Of a DNA stretch of 9,083 nt, positions 1 through 6,504 are shown in pieces. This DNA is from an uncultured Trueperaceae bacterium (GTDB taxonomy: Bacteria; Deinococcota; Deinococci; Deinococcales; Trueperaceae). A model generated the notes under the pieces. It saw nothing but the letters and a program-made list of their open reading frames with translations. It did no database searches and was not told the DNA's origin. A program made the position numbers and the translations under genes. Position 1 is the first letter of the stretch, and the number at the start of each line of letters is the position of its first letter. The stretch covers positions 1 to 9,083 of the forward strand of contig CALDPK010000165.1 in the NCBI GenBank assembly GCA_937911855.1. The letters are read 5' to 3'.

Positions 1-38
1 CGCCGCAGGTTGCGCGGCAGGAGGTTGATGTTAATCAA
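1..38 (-). CDS. pilN: PilN, type IV pilus assembly protein (N-terminal end only)
   Basis: Only the first 12 codons are inside the window, reading MININLLPRNLR before the left edge. PilN is an inner-membrane protein of the type IV pilus platform whose short cytoplasmic tail, with a conserved (I/L)NLLP motif, docks into PilM. That motif is visible here and the gene directly follows pilM, so identification is good despite the short length. The start is TTG at 38-36, which overlaps the last codons of pilM (31-38). In this frame a TGA lies three codons upstream, so no earlier start is possible, and no ATG or GTG is present nearby. A GGGGGGTGA stretch inside the end of pilM can serve as ribosome binding site. 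The overlap implies translational coupling with pilM. Confidence 0.8.
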   Translation of the reverse strand, partial: MININLLPRNLR

Positions 39-1218
39 TGCCGTTCACCCCCCGCAGGGCAAGTCCCAGAGGAACCGCGAACTCGGGGCCGAACCTGGTC
101 AGGTACTGCTTGTCGAACTTGTTCTCGTCTGCAGTGATGGTCAGCCACGGGTCACCGAGCTCCACCCGGAAGCCGAGGGAATCGCCGATCGCTGCCGGCA
201 GGCCGCGCAGCTTGGCGCCACCGCCCGTCAGGATCACCCTGCTGATGTTCGCGTCGCCCGCCTGCACCCTGAAGAATTCGAGGCTGCGGCGGATCTCGGT
301 TGTAAGGTCCACGAGCACGGGCCGCAGTGATTCGTAAACGCGGCTTGGGCTGAACTGTTCGCGTTTCATGTCGAAGTTGAGCAGTTCTTCCTCATCTTCT
401 GTCGGGATGGCGGCGGTGCCGTACTCGAGCTTCACTTCCTCGGCCGTGTCGAAATCCAGGCCGAAGGTGCGCTGGATGGCGGCGGTGAAGTCGTCGCCTG
501 AGACGCTGATGTTGCGGTTCATGAGCACCCGCTCGCCCCGGACGAGGGTGATCGTCGAGTTGGACGCCGCGATCTCGACGGTTACCCCGACCTCGTTGCT
601 CTCCGTGTAGGAGGTGCCGGACAGGGTGGAGCGGGTCAGGTGATCACCGAGCAGGGAGCCGTGCAGCGAGCGGAGGAGTGTGAACGGCTTGACGTCGATG
701 ACGACGGGTTCGAGTCCGGCCCGCTTCAGGTACTCGACCTGCTGGCTGACCAGGTCAAGCCTGGCGGCGGCGATCACCACCTCGATCTGCCCGTTGTCTT
801 CGACGTCCGAAGGGTTGTCCAGCACGTAGAAGTCCAGGACGACCTCTTCGATGGGGAACGGGATGTAGCGTTCCGCTTCCCATTTGATTGCTTCCTCAAG
901 TTCCTGCATCGTCATCTTCGGCAGCAGGATGTTCCTGGTGATTGCCTGGCGGTTGCTCACGGCCGTTACGACCGAACGCTGGCTTATGCCAGCGTCGGAA
1001 AGCAGGGACTTGATCTCGGCAGCCAACCCCGCGGGATCGACGACCTGGTCATCCTGGATCAGACCCGGTGGCATCGGCCGCAGGGCGAGCGATACCAGGG
1101 ACGGGGGATTTCCTGCCCTCAGTTCGACAACTTTCAAGGCGCTTGTTCCGACTTCAAGGCCGATGGCATCGACCTTAGGTTTGAACAGGCGCGACATGCG
1201 CTCGCGCAGAGAGGCCAT
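31..1218 (-). CDS. pilM: PilM, actin-like ATPase of type IV pilus assembly
   Basis: This 395-residue protein is a cytoplasmic, FtsA/actin-like ATP-binding component of the type IV pilus machine (twitching motility, DNA uptake), which binds the PilN tail and links the inner-membrane platform to the motor. Visible family features are the N-terminal phosphate-1 motif GLEVGTSALKVVEL (about 20-33), the KWEAERYIPFP segment (112-122), and the C-terminal adenosine/phosphate-2 motif LTGGGAKLRGL (330-340). It is slightly longer than the usual 350-380 residues, mainly through a Ser/Thr-rich stretch near 188-210. The start is ATG at 1218, with GAGGAGGAG six bases upstream. It is followed by overlapping pilN and preceded by dnaB on the same strand with a 91-bp gap. 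Family assignment is secure; motility or competence as the organism's use is inferred. Confidence 0.93.
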   Translation of the reverse strand: MASLRERMSRLFKPKVDAIGLEVGTSALKVVELRAGNPPSLVSLALRPMPPGLIQDDQVVDPAGLAAEIKSLLSDAGISQRSVVTAVSNRQAITRNILLPKMTMQELEEAIKWEAERYIPFPIEEVVLDFYVLDNPSDVEDNGQIEVVIAAARLDLVSQQVEYLKRAGLEPVVIDVKPFTLLRSLHGSLLGDHLTRSTLSGTSYTESNEVGVTVEIAASNSTITLVRGERVLMNRNISVSGDDFTAAIQRTFGLDFDTAEEVKLEYGTAAIPTEDEEELLNFDMKREQFSPSRVYESLRPVLVDLTTEIRRSLEFFRVQAGDANISRVILTGGGAKLRGLPAAIGDSLGFRVELGDPWLTITADENKFDKQYLTRFGPEFAVPLGLALRGVNGID

Positions 1219-1246
1219 GGGGGTCTCCTCCTCGATTACCTGGGGA

Positions 1247-1255
1247 AGTCTATCA
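1247..1255 (-). promoter_or_regulatory. Possible extended -10 promoter for pilMN
   Basis: In the 91-bp gap between dnaB and pilM the minus strand reads TGATAGACT, a fit to the extended -10 form TGnTAnnnT. A start about seven bases downstream (near 1240) would give a leader of about 20 bases holding the GAGGAGGAG ribosome binding site. No convincing -35 hexamer lies 16-18 bp upstream. The rest of the gap (1256-1309) holds only a GAAATTTC palindrome (1278-1285) and no terminator hairpin after dnaB, so read-through from dnaB is equally possible. Confidence 0.35.
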
Positions 1256-1309
1256 CGGTGTCAGGCGCGGTCCCGGAGAAATTTCGCATTCAGCAGACTG
1301 TGATATTCC

Positions 1310-2629
1310 TCAATTGCTGGGTGCCAGATCGTTGAAGCGTACGTGCGAACCGTGGAACTGCAGTTTCACCGTGCCCACCGGGCCGTTGCGCTGCTTGCCG
1401 ATGATTATCTCGGCGATTCCCTGCTGGTCGGAATGCGGGTCGTAATACTCGTCCCGGTAGATGAACATGACCAGGTCCGCGTCCTGTTCCACAGCGCCCG
1501 ATTCTCTGAGGTCAGACAGCATCGGCCGCTTGTTGGGCCGTGACTCGACTGCACGGCTGAGCTGCGACAGTGCCAGCACCGGGATGTCAAGTTCGCGGGC
1601 CAGAGATTTCAGGCCTCGTGAGATGTTCGATATCTCCTGCTGCCGGTTCTCGGTGTTGCCGCCGGACATCAGCTGCAGGTAGTCGATAACGATCAAGCCC
1701 AGGTCATGCTCGGCCTTCAGCCTGCGGGAGCGGCTGCGCAGTTCAGTCACCGACAGCGAGCTGCTGTCGTCGATGAATATCTGCGCTTCGGACATGCGGC
1801 CGGCCGTGTCGGCGATGCGCTGGAAGTCGCGGTCGCTGAGCTGACCGTTGCGGATGCGGCCCATGTCGACCCGCGCCTCACTGCACAGCATGCGCGTTAC
1901 CAGTTGCACCGCTGACATCTCCAGCGAGAAGACTGCGACAGCCTTGCCTTCCCTGAGCGCCGCGTTCTGGGCGACGGTCAGGGCTGCGGCTGTCTTGCCC
2001 ATGCTGGGCCGGGCAGCCAGGACGTTGAGGCTCGAGGGCTGCAGTCCGGCGGTCAGCTGGTCCAGTTCCTTGAAGCCCGTACGCAGTCCGGAGACCGGGT
2101 CGGGGTTCTGGTGCATCTCGTTGATGAACGTGAAGGTTTCGCCCACCAGCTGGTTCATCGCCTGGAAGGCGTTGCCCTTGCGGACGGTCGAAACCTGGAA
2201 GATGCTCGATTCAGCCTGGTCGAGGATGTCCTCGAGCGGCAGGGCATGGTCATAAGCCTGCTGCATGATGCTGCCGGCGCTCGAGATGAGCTCGCGCAGG
2301 ACGGCTTTCTCGGAGACAAGTTTGGCGTAATGGTCTGCGTAGGCGGCGGTCGGGACCATGTCCATCAGGCCCATCAGGTACGGGAAGTTGCCCACACTCT
2401 CGAGCTCGCCGCTGCGCCTGAGTTCCTCGCCCAGGGTGATGATGTCGATGGGATCGCCCTGGCGGAACAGGCGTTCCATCGACCGGAAGATCTTGCGATG
2501 AGATTCCTTGTAAAACTGGTCGGCGACAAGGATGCCTTCGACTGCGGCAAATGCCTCACTGTCGAGCATTATGCTGCCGAGGACGCCCTGTTCGGCATCC
2601 AGATTCTGGGGAGGCACTCTATGTTCCAC
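1310..2629 (-). CDS. dnaB: Replicative DNA helicase DnaB
   Basis: DnaB is the hexameric 5'-3' helicase that unwinds DNA at the replication fork and binds primase through its N-terminal domain. From the chosen start the protein has 439 residues, a normal length. The N-terminal helical domain begins at RVPPQNLDAEQ; the RecA-like domain has Walker A ARPSMGKT (about 206-213), the FSLEMS segment, Walker B VIDYLQLM, ALSQLSRAVE, and the C-terminal KQRNGPVGT arm. No intein interrupts the P-loop. Start choice: the frame is open to TTG 2668 and ATG 2638, but GTG 2629 gives MEHRVPPQNL, typical of the family, and lies exactly 7 bp from a TACAAT box that overlaps the ATG. I therefore favour a leaderless GTG start; ATG 2638 remains possible. 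The gene is divergent from the fusion gene. Confidence 0.95.
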   Translation of the reverse strand: MEHRVPPQNLDAEQGVLGSIMLDSEAFAAVEGILVADQFYKESHRKIFRSMERLFRQGDPIDIITLGEELRRSGELESVGNFPYLMGLMDMVPTAAYADHYAKLVSEKAVLRELISSAGSIMQQAYDHALPLEDILDQAESSIFQVSTVRKGNAFQAMNQLVGETFTFINEMHQNPDPVSGLRTGFKELDQLTAGLQPSSLNVLAARPSMGKTAAALTVAQNAALREGKAVAVFSLEMSAVQLVTRMLCSEARVDMGRIRNGQLSDRDFQRIADTAGRMSEAQIFIDDSSSLSVTELRSRSRRLKAEHDLGLIVIDYLQLMSGGNTENRQQEISNISRGLKSLARELDIPVLALSQLSRAVESRPNKRPMLSDLRESGAVEQDADLVMFIYRDEYYDPHSDQQGIAEIIIGKQRNGPVGTVKLQFHGSHVRFNDLAPSN

Positions 2630-2636
2630 TCGCTGC

Positions 2637-2642
2637 ATTGTA
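2637..2642 (-). promoter_or_regulatory. -10 box TACAAT of a probable leaderless dnaB promoter
   Basis: The minus strand reads TACAAT, a near-consensus -10 hexamer, followed by seven bases (GCAGCGA) and then GTG, the favoured dnaB start. This spacing would place the transcription start on the first base of the GTG. Leaderless mRNAs with a TANNNT box just upstream of the start codon are well established in Deinococcus. A TTGCCG element lies 20 bp further upstream, longer than the usual 16-18 bp, so the -35 is weak or absent. Confidence 0.5.
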
Positions 2643-2710
2643 CTGGCTGCGGATGCCCGCACCGGCAACCCGGCGTCAGTTGAAGGTGCGCGGCCCGGTT
2701 ATCACCCCGG

Positions 2711-2716
2711 TATGAT
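2711..2716 (+). promoter_or_regulatory. -10 box TATGAT of a probable leaderless promoter for the fusion gene
   Basis: TATGAT is one mismatch from consensus, and seven bases (TGGCCGG) separate it from ATG 2724, the same spacing as for dnaB on the other strand. No Shine-Dalgarno sequence precedes either candidate ATG (2712 or 2724), which also favours leaderless initiation at 2724. No -35 hexamer is placed correctly; TTGAAG at 2680-2685 is 25 bp away, too far. Confidence 0.5.
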
Positions 2717-2723
2717 TGGCCGG

Positions 2724-4415
2724 ATGAATGATCTGGCTCTCTGGAACTTCCCTGCAGCGCTGCTGGGCTACCTGATCGGGTCGCTGCCCCTTGGCAGCAT
2801 TCTGATCCGCAGGCTCAGCGGACGCGACCCCGCATCGTTCGCGGCGTACAACATGGGCGTCGAGAACGTCATGCGTTTCGTGGGTCCCCGCATCGCGGTG
2901 GCGGCCTTGCTTGTTGACATGCTCAAAGGCGTGGCGGCGATCGCCCTGGCCGGCGGCCATCCGCTCGCTGCACTCGGTGTGTTCGCCGGCCACCTTTACC
3001 CCCTGCCCGTAGCCGGTTTCGCGAAGGCACCACGCGGCCGCGGCAACGGCGTGCTGCTTGGCGTCCTGACCGGCCTGGTGGTGTTCAACGTCGTGCCGTT
3101 CTGGCTGGCCCTCATGACCGCAGTCGTGTTCGCCGCGGTGCTGGGCGCGAGCAGGTACGTTGCGCTGGCAACGCTGGTTTCGCTCGCCGTCCTGTTCATC
3201 GCCGGCTGGACTGGTGGCCTCGGTGTGGCTTTCGTACTGGCCTCGGCCGGGATACTGGCGCTGGCACTGTGGCGGCACAAGAGCAGCATCGCCCGCATGA
3301 TGGACGGAACCGAAACCCGCCTTGGCGATCCGCCAGCGGTGCTGGGCAGCGACCCGCGCATCGTGAGGACCGCCTTCATGGTCCACCCGATCTTCCTGGA
3401 AGACCTTTGGCAGCCGAACAGCCTGCGCTGGCTGCAGTGGCTCTTTGAACGCGGCATCATCAATGAAACGCGGCTCAGGAAGATACTGCCGCATATCAGG
3501 CCGCTTCTGCACGGTGAGTTCAAGGGCATCGAACTGCCCGACGGGCGCGAGCTGCGCGTCATGATCATCACCGGCGCGCTGCTGCCGGACATGATCCGCT
3601 CGGAGCAGGAGCTTGCCACGCAGATGGCGATCCGCGGAGCCAGGTTCGCACGCGAACTCGGAGCCGAAGCCATGGGACTCGGTGCGTTCTGGTCGACTGT
3701 GGGCAACAAGGGTCTGGAAGTTCAGGAAGCCGTGCCGGACATAGTGATCACCAACGGTGGCGCCTACACGGCCGCGTCGGTGAAGGCAGCTGTCCCCGGA
3801 CTGCTGGATTCGTTCCGCGAGGCCGGCGGTTCACTGGAAACGGCAACCGCAGCAGTGATCGGTGCCAACGGCGTGGTGGCCTTCGGCGTCGCCCGCACCA
3901 TCGCCGATCAGGTCGGCAGGCTGATCCTGGTCGGCCGTGACCTGGACAGGCTGCAGCGCAGCGCCGACACCCTGAGCCGCAAGTACAAGGACCTGTCGAT
4001 CTCGGTGACCACCGACATCGCTGCCGCGCGTGAGGCGGACCTGATATTCACCGCCACTTCAGACCCTGATCCGGTCCTGTTCGAAGAGCACGTCAAACCC
4101 GGAACCTGGATATTCGACCTGGGCCGGCCCGCCGACGCTGATGAGTCGGTACGCAACGTGCCCGGCGTTCACCTCATCCCTGGCGGAGTGGTCAGGCCTC
4201 CTGGCGAGATGGACGCCGGCGTGGTCGATGTCCACTTCGGCGACGGCATGGTGCCGGCCTGCATGGCTGAAACGATGATCATGGCTGCCAACCAGTCGTA
4301 CGACCGCAGGTCGCTCGGGCCGTCGACGAAGAGCGCCGACATCGACTTCTATCTGGCTGAAGGCGCCCGGCTTGGCTTCGAGATAATCACCGAAGACCAG
4401 CGGGCCAGCGCCTGA
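2724..4415 (+). CDS. PlsY-like acyltransferase / long-chain acyl-ACP reductase fusion protein
   Basis: One uninterrupted frame encodes 563 residues with two full-length family domains. Residues 1-201 resemble PlsY, the membrane enzyme that acylates glycerol-3-phosphate from acyl-phosphate: hydrophobic helices, motif 1 GSLPLGS (19-25), a motif-2 relic AYNMGVENVMR (41-51), GHLYP (89-93), and the end motif RHKSSIARMM followed by GTETRLG. Residues 218-563 match cyanobacterial acyl-ACP reductase (AAR), which reduces acyl-ACP to fatty aldehyde with NADPH: LLPDM (286-290), TNGGAYTA (343-350), Rossmann motif VIGANGVVAFG (378-388), ILVGRDLDRL (401-410), GVHLIPGGVV (481-490), and ACMAE (512-516) with Cys513 at the catalytic-cysteine position. 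In the PlsY part, residues I recall as catalytic or phosphate-binding (Ser in GSGN, Lys in GGKG, Asn in HxxN) are replaced by Ala, Asn and Ser. ATG 2712 is an alternative start. The stop overlaps the prmA start. Domain homology is well supported; the combined function is unknown. Confidence 0.85.
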   Translation: MNDLALWNFPAALLGYLIGSLPLGSILIRRLSGRDPASFAAYNMGVENVMRFVGPRIAVAALLVDMLKGVAAIALAGGHPLAALGVFAGHLYPLPVAGFAKAPRGRGNGVLLGVLTGLVVFNVVPFWLALMTAVVFAAVLGASRYVALATLVSLAVLFIAGWTGGLGVAFVLASAGILALALWRHKSSIARMMDGTETRLGDPPAVLGSDPRIVRTAFMVHPIFLEDLWQPNSLRWLQWLFERGIINETRLRKILPHIRPLLHGEFKGIELPDGRELRVMIITGALLPDMIRSEQELATQMAIRGARFARELGAEAMGLGAFWSTVGNKGLEVQEAVPDIVITNGGAYTAASVKAAVPGLLDSFREAGGSLETATAAVIGANGVVAFGVARTIADQVGRLILVGRDLDRLQRSADTLSRKYKDLSISVTTDIAAAREADLIFTATSDPDPVLFEEHVKPGTWIFDLGRPADADESVRNVPGVHLIPGGVVRPPGEMDAGVVDVHFGDGMVPACMAETMIMAANQSYDRRSLGPSTKSADIDFYLAEGARLGFEIITEDQRASA

Positions 4416-5281
4416 TGACTTACACCTTCCGCGTGCGTGCAGAGCACGGCCTCGAGGGGGCGGAAGCCGCCCTTCTCTGGGAGCACGGCTGCAGCGGCAT
4501 AGTGGAAGACGGTCCCTGGCTGGTGGCCTGGTTCGACGAGCAGGTCGAACTGCCGCTTGACGGAACCTGGGCGGAAGCGGATGAAACTGACTACCTGGAG
4601 CAGTACTACCGGGAGGTCGGAGCCGTGACGGTCGGTCCCCTCGTGGTGGCGCCTACGCACCAGGCCGTGACGCTTGAACCCGGGCAGAAGCCGCTGTGGC
4701 TTGATCCGGGCATGGCGTTCGGCTCAGGGCATCACGAGACCACCCGGGGACTGCTCTTGAAACTCAGCGAGATGGACCTGTACGGCCAGACTGTCCTGGA
4801 CGTCGGTGCCGGCTCCGGCATCCTGGCCATAGCTGCCGACCTGCTGGGCGCCGGAAGCGTCACCGGCATCGACAACGACCCGGCCACTGTCAGCGTGGCG
4901 GAACAGAACGCGCTCCTCAACCGGTCCCGCGCTGAGTTCCTGCACGCCGCCCTCGCCGAGTTCCACGGCAGGGACCCGTTCGCGGTCGATCCCGCCACGG
5001 GCGAACCCCTGGTCGAGTGGCGGGTGGGTGACTCGCCGGCCTTCAGGGCGGCACACCGGTTCGACGTGGTCATCGCCAACCTGTTCGCAGCGCTGCACGT
5101 GCAGCTCATGCCCGCCTACGGCGAGCAGCTGACCGAAGGCGGCTGGCTGCTCCTCAGCGGGATAATGACCGCGCAGGCGGATGAAGTACTCGCTGCTCTG
5201 GATAGCGCCGGCTACGGGGAGATCACGCGGCTGGATGACGGTGACTGGGTGAGTCTCAGCGCCCGGAAACCGGCCGGCTGA
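4415..5281 (+). CDS. prmA: Ribosomal protein L11 methyltransferase PrmA
   Basis: PrmA is a cytosolic SAM-dependent enzyme that trimethylates several amino groups of ribosomal protein L11. The 288-residue protein shows a small N-terminal substrate-recognition domain (about 1-70), the linker motif LDPGMAFGSGHHETT (96-110), SAM motif I VLDVGAGSG (127-135), the acidic ribose-binding segment GIDND (151-155), and IANLF (220-224) at the catalytic position. The N-terminal stretch VELPLDGTW...D..LEQ parallels Thermus PrmA as I recall it. It is about 30 residues longer than the Thermus protein, mainly from an insert near 183-212 before the ANLF motif. ATG overlaps the upstream stop (TGATG), so translation is likely coupled to the fusion gene; rsmE follows after 4 bp. 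A common order in many bacteria is prmA-rsmE, which supports both calls. Confidence 0.95.
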   Translation: MTYTFRVRAEHGLEGAEAALLWEHGCSGIVEDGPWLVAWFDEQVELPLDGTWAEADETDYLEQYYREVGAVTVGPLVVAPTHQAVTLEPGQKPLWLDPGMAFGSGHHETTRGLLLKLSEMDLYGQTVLDVGAGSGILAIAADLLGAGSVTGIDNDPATVSVAEQNALLNRSRAEFLHAALAEFHGRDPFAVDPATGEPLVEWRVGDSPAFRAAHRFDVVIANLFAALHVQLMPAYGEQLTEGGWLLLSGIMTAQADEVLAALDSAGYGEITRLDDGDWVSLSARKPAG

Positions 5282-5285
5282 GCGC

Positions 5286-5999
5286 GTGCGCGTCCACCGC
5301 GTTCACCTGCCCGGCCTGAGTGCCGGTGAAATAGCAGTCACCGGCGGCGACGCCCTGCACCTGCAGCGGGTGCTGCGCGTGCGCCCCGGTCAGCCTGTCA
5401 CGGCTTTCGACGGCCAGGGCATGGAAGCGAAAGGCCAGGTGACCCAGGTACAGGACGCCCGGGTGGTCCTGCAGCTGGAAGCGCCGCAGCCGGCGCAGGT
5501 CGAGGCTGCGCTGGCGATAACGGTCGCAACAGCGCTGCTGAAAGGCGACAAGCTGGCCAGCGTCATCCGCCAGTGCACTGAACTCGGGGCAGCCGCGTTC
5601 CTGCCGTTCGTAAGCCGCCACGCTGACGTGCGGGAACTGAAGGGCAACAAACTCGAGCGCCTGCGGCGCGTGAGCAGCGAGGCGGCCAAACAGAGCGGCC
5701 GGGCAGTGGTTCCTGAGGTTGCGGAAGCCGTCCGCCTGCCGGAACTGATCCAGCTCCTGACAGGGCAGACGGTCCTCTACGCTGATCCGCGCGCGCAGCT
5801 CACCCTGGGCGAAGCGGTAGAGAACCGGCCGCAGGCGCTGACGGTCATGTCGGGCCCGGAAGGCGGCTTCTCGGAAGAGGAGCGCGAATCGTTCGGGCAG
5901 GCTGGCTTCACTGGAGTGCGCCTGGGCGCACGCATACTGCGCGCAGAGACTGCACCGGTCGCGCTTGTCTCGGCCCTGCTGCTGCCGGAGGCACTGTGA
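5286..5999 (+). CDS. rsmE: 16S rRNA m3U1498 methyltransferase RsmE
   Basis: RsmE is a SPOUT-family (trefoil-knot) enzyme that methylates N3 of U1498 in 16S rRNA, acting on the assembled 30S subunit. The 237-residue length is typical. An N-terminal PUA-like domain (about 1-70, with HLQRVLRVRPGQ) is followed by the SPOUT domain: KGDKLASVIRQCTELGA (86-102), the EAAKQSGR segment (132-139), and the two knot motifs SGPEGGFSEEE (189-199) and LGARILRAETA (213-223), which bind SAM. The start is GTG at 5286, four bases after prmA, without a strong ribosome binding site, which fits coupling to prmA. Its TGA overlaps the GTG of the next gene. Confidence 0.95.
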   Translation: MRVHRVHLPGLSAGEIAVTGGDALHLQRVLRVRPGQPVTAFDGQGMEAKGQVTQVQDARVVLQLEAPQPAQVEAALAITVATALLKGDKLASVIRQCTELGAAAFLPFVSRHADVRELKGNKLERLRRVSSEAAKQSGRAVVPEVAEAVRLPELIQLLTGQTVLYADPRAQLTLGEAVENRPQALTVMSGPEGGFSEEERESFGQAGFTGVRLGARILRAETAPVALVSALLLPEAL

Positions 6000-6376
6000 G
6001 GGTACAACTGCTGCTCGTCGCGGCTGTCCTGCTGTTCCTGGCAGCCTGCCGCCCGCTGTACCTGCCGCCCCTGATCGAACCTGCGGCACCCGAGGAACGG
6101 GCCCGGCTGGTATCGCAACTGGATCTGCTGGACGGCCGGCCCCGGTTGCAGGTCGAGGTGCTGAGCGTGGTCCGCGACGGCTGGCTGGCCGTGCAATGGT
6201 TCTCGCCGGGCGGGCGGGAAGTGGCGTCTGAGAGCATCTGGCTCGAGGCGGACAGCGTCGGGCTCACCTTCACGTTGACCCTGCCGGCTGACGCCGAAGC
6301 AGCGCCCGGCGAGTGGCGTGCGCTCCTGAGCCAGCATTCGCAGGTGATCAGGCAGCTCACGGTGACGGTTCCGTAA
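5996..6376 (+). CDS. Small predicted lipoprotein, function unknown
   Basis: I do not recognise this 126-residue protein. It begins with a lipoprotein signal peptide: MRVQ, a hydrophobic run of Leu/Val/Ala, and a lipobox LAAC with Cys18, so the mature part (about 109 residues) should be lipid-anchored outside the inner membrane. A Pro-rich stretch (CRPLYLPPLIEP) follows, then alternating hydrophobic residues suggesting beta strands (RLQVEVLSVV, WLAVQWF, LTFTLTLPAD, GEWRALL, QLTVTVP), perhaps a single Ig-like sandwich. The GTG start overlaps the rsmE stop (GTGA), implying co-translation with rsmE. It is a real gene rather than a shadow, because signal peptide, start overlap and base usage match its neighbours. 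The pairing with rRNA/ribosome methylases does not itself suggest a job. Confidence 0.75.
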   Translation: MRVQLLLVAAVLLFLAACRPLYLPPLIEPAAPEERARLVSQLDLLDGRPRLQVEVLSVVRDGWLAVQWFSPGGREVASESIWLEADSVGLTFTLTLPADAEAAPGEWRALLSQHSQVIRQLTVTVP

Positions 6377-6418
6377 GTTCAGCCCGTCAGCCGGGGCCAC
6401 GTGAAAGGGACCGCGCTG

Positions 6419-6427
6419 TGCTAAACT
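6419..6427 (+). promoter_or_regulatory. Probable extended -10 promoter of the rimP-nusA-ylxR-infB operon
   Basis: TGCTAAACT fits the extended -10 form TGnTAnnnT. It lies 43 bases after the lipoprotein stop and about 130 bases before rimP. The best -35-like hexamer is GTGAAA at 6401-6406, with a 15-bp spacer (weak). Transcription from about 6434 would include the hairpins and terminator of the leader, so the operon would have a regulated 5' leader of about 125 bases. Transcripts from the upstream genes may also read through. Confidence 0.5.
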
Positions 6428-6460
6428 GTCACGCGTTTGCGTCCCGAGGGCGCGAGAGCC

Positions 6461-6479
6461 GGTCCGTCACTCACGGACC
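6461..6479 (+). promoter_or_regulatory. Leader hairpin upstream of the rimP terminator
   Basis: GGTCCGT (6461-6467) and ACGGACC (6473-6479) form a perfect 7-bp stem with a five-base loop CACTC. It lies in the non-coding leader, about 26 bases before the terminator stem. A second stem, CCCGA (6488-6492) with TCGGG (6503-6507), would use two bases of the terminator's 5' arm, and GGTCC 6461-6465 could pair with GGACC 6518-6522 in the terminator. These alternatives allow switching between terminated and read-through folds, but no ligand or protein site is recognised. Confidence 0.45.
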
Positions 6480-6504
6480 CGGAAATTCCCGACGACCGCG
6501 TATC

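Noticed and set aside
640..1335. 231-codon plus-strand open frame opposite pilM
   Set aside because: pilM on the other strand has clear motifs along its length; this frame has none and no plausible start signal.
2680..2685. TTGAAG as the -35 of the fusion gene promoter
   Set aside because: It lies 25 bp from the TATGAT box, well beyond workable spacing.
2676..3709. Minus-strand open frames opposite the fusion gene
   Set aside because: They are shadows of a strongly supported coding region; no family motifs, and no promoter or ribosome binding site.
6377..6500. A tRNA gene upstream of rimP, as metY is in E. coli
   Set aside because: No T-loop GTTCGAAT-like sequence, anticodon stem or acceptor pairing could be found.
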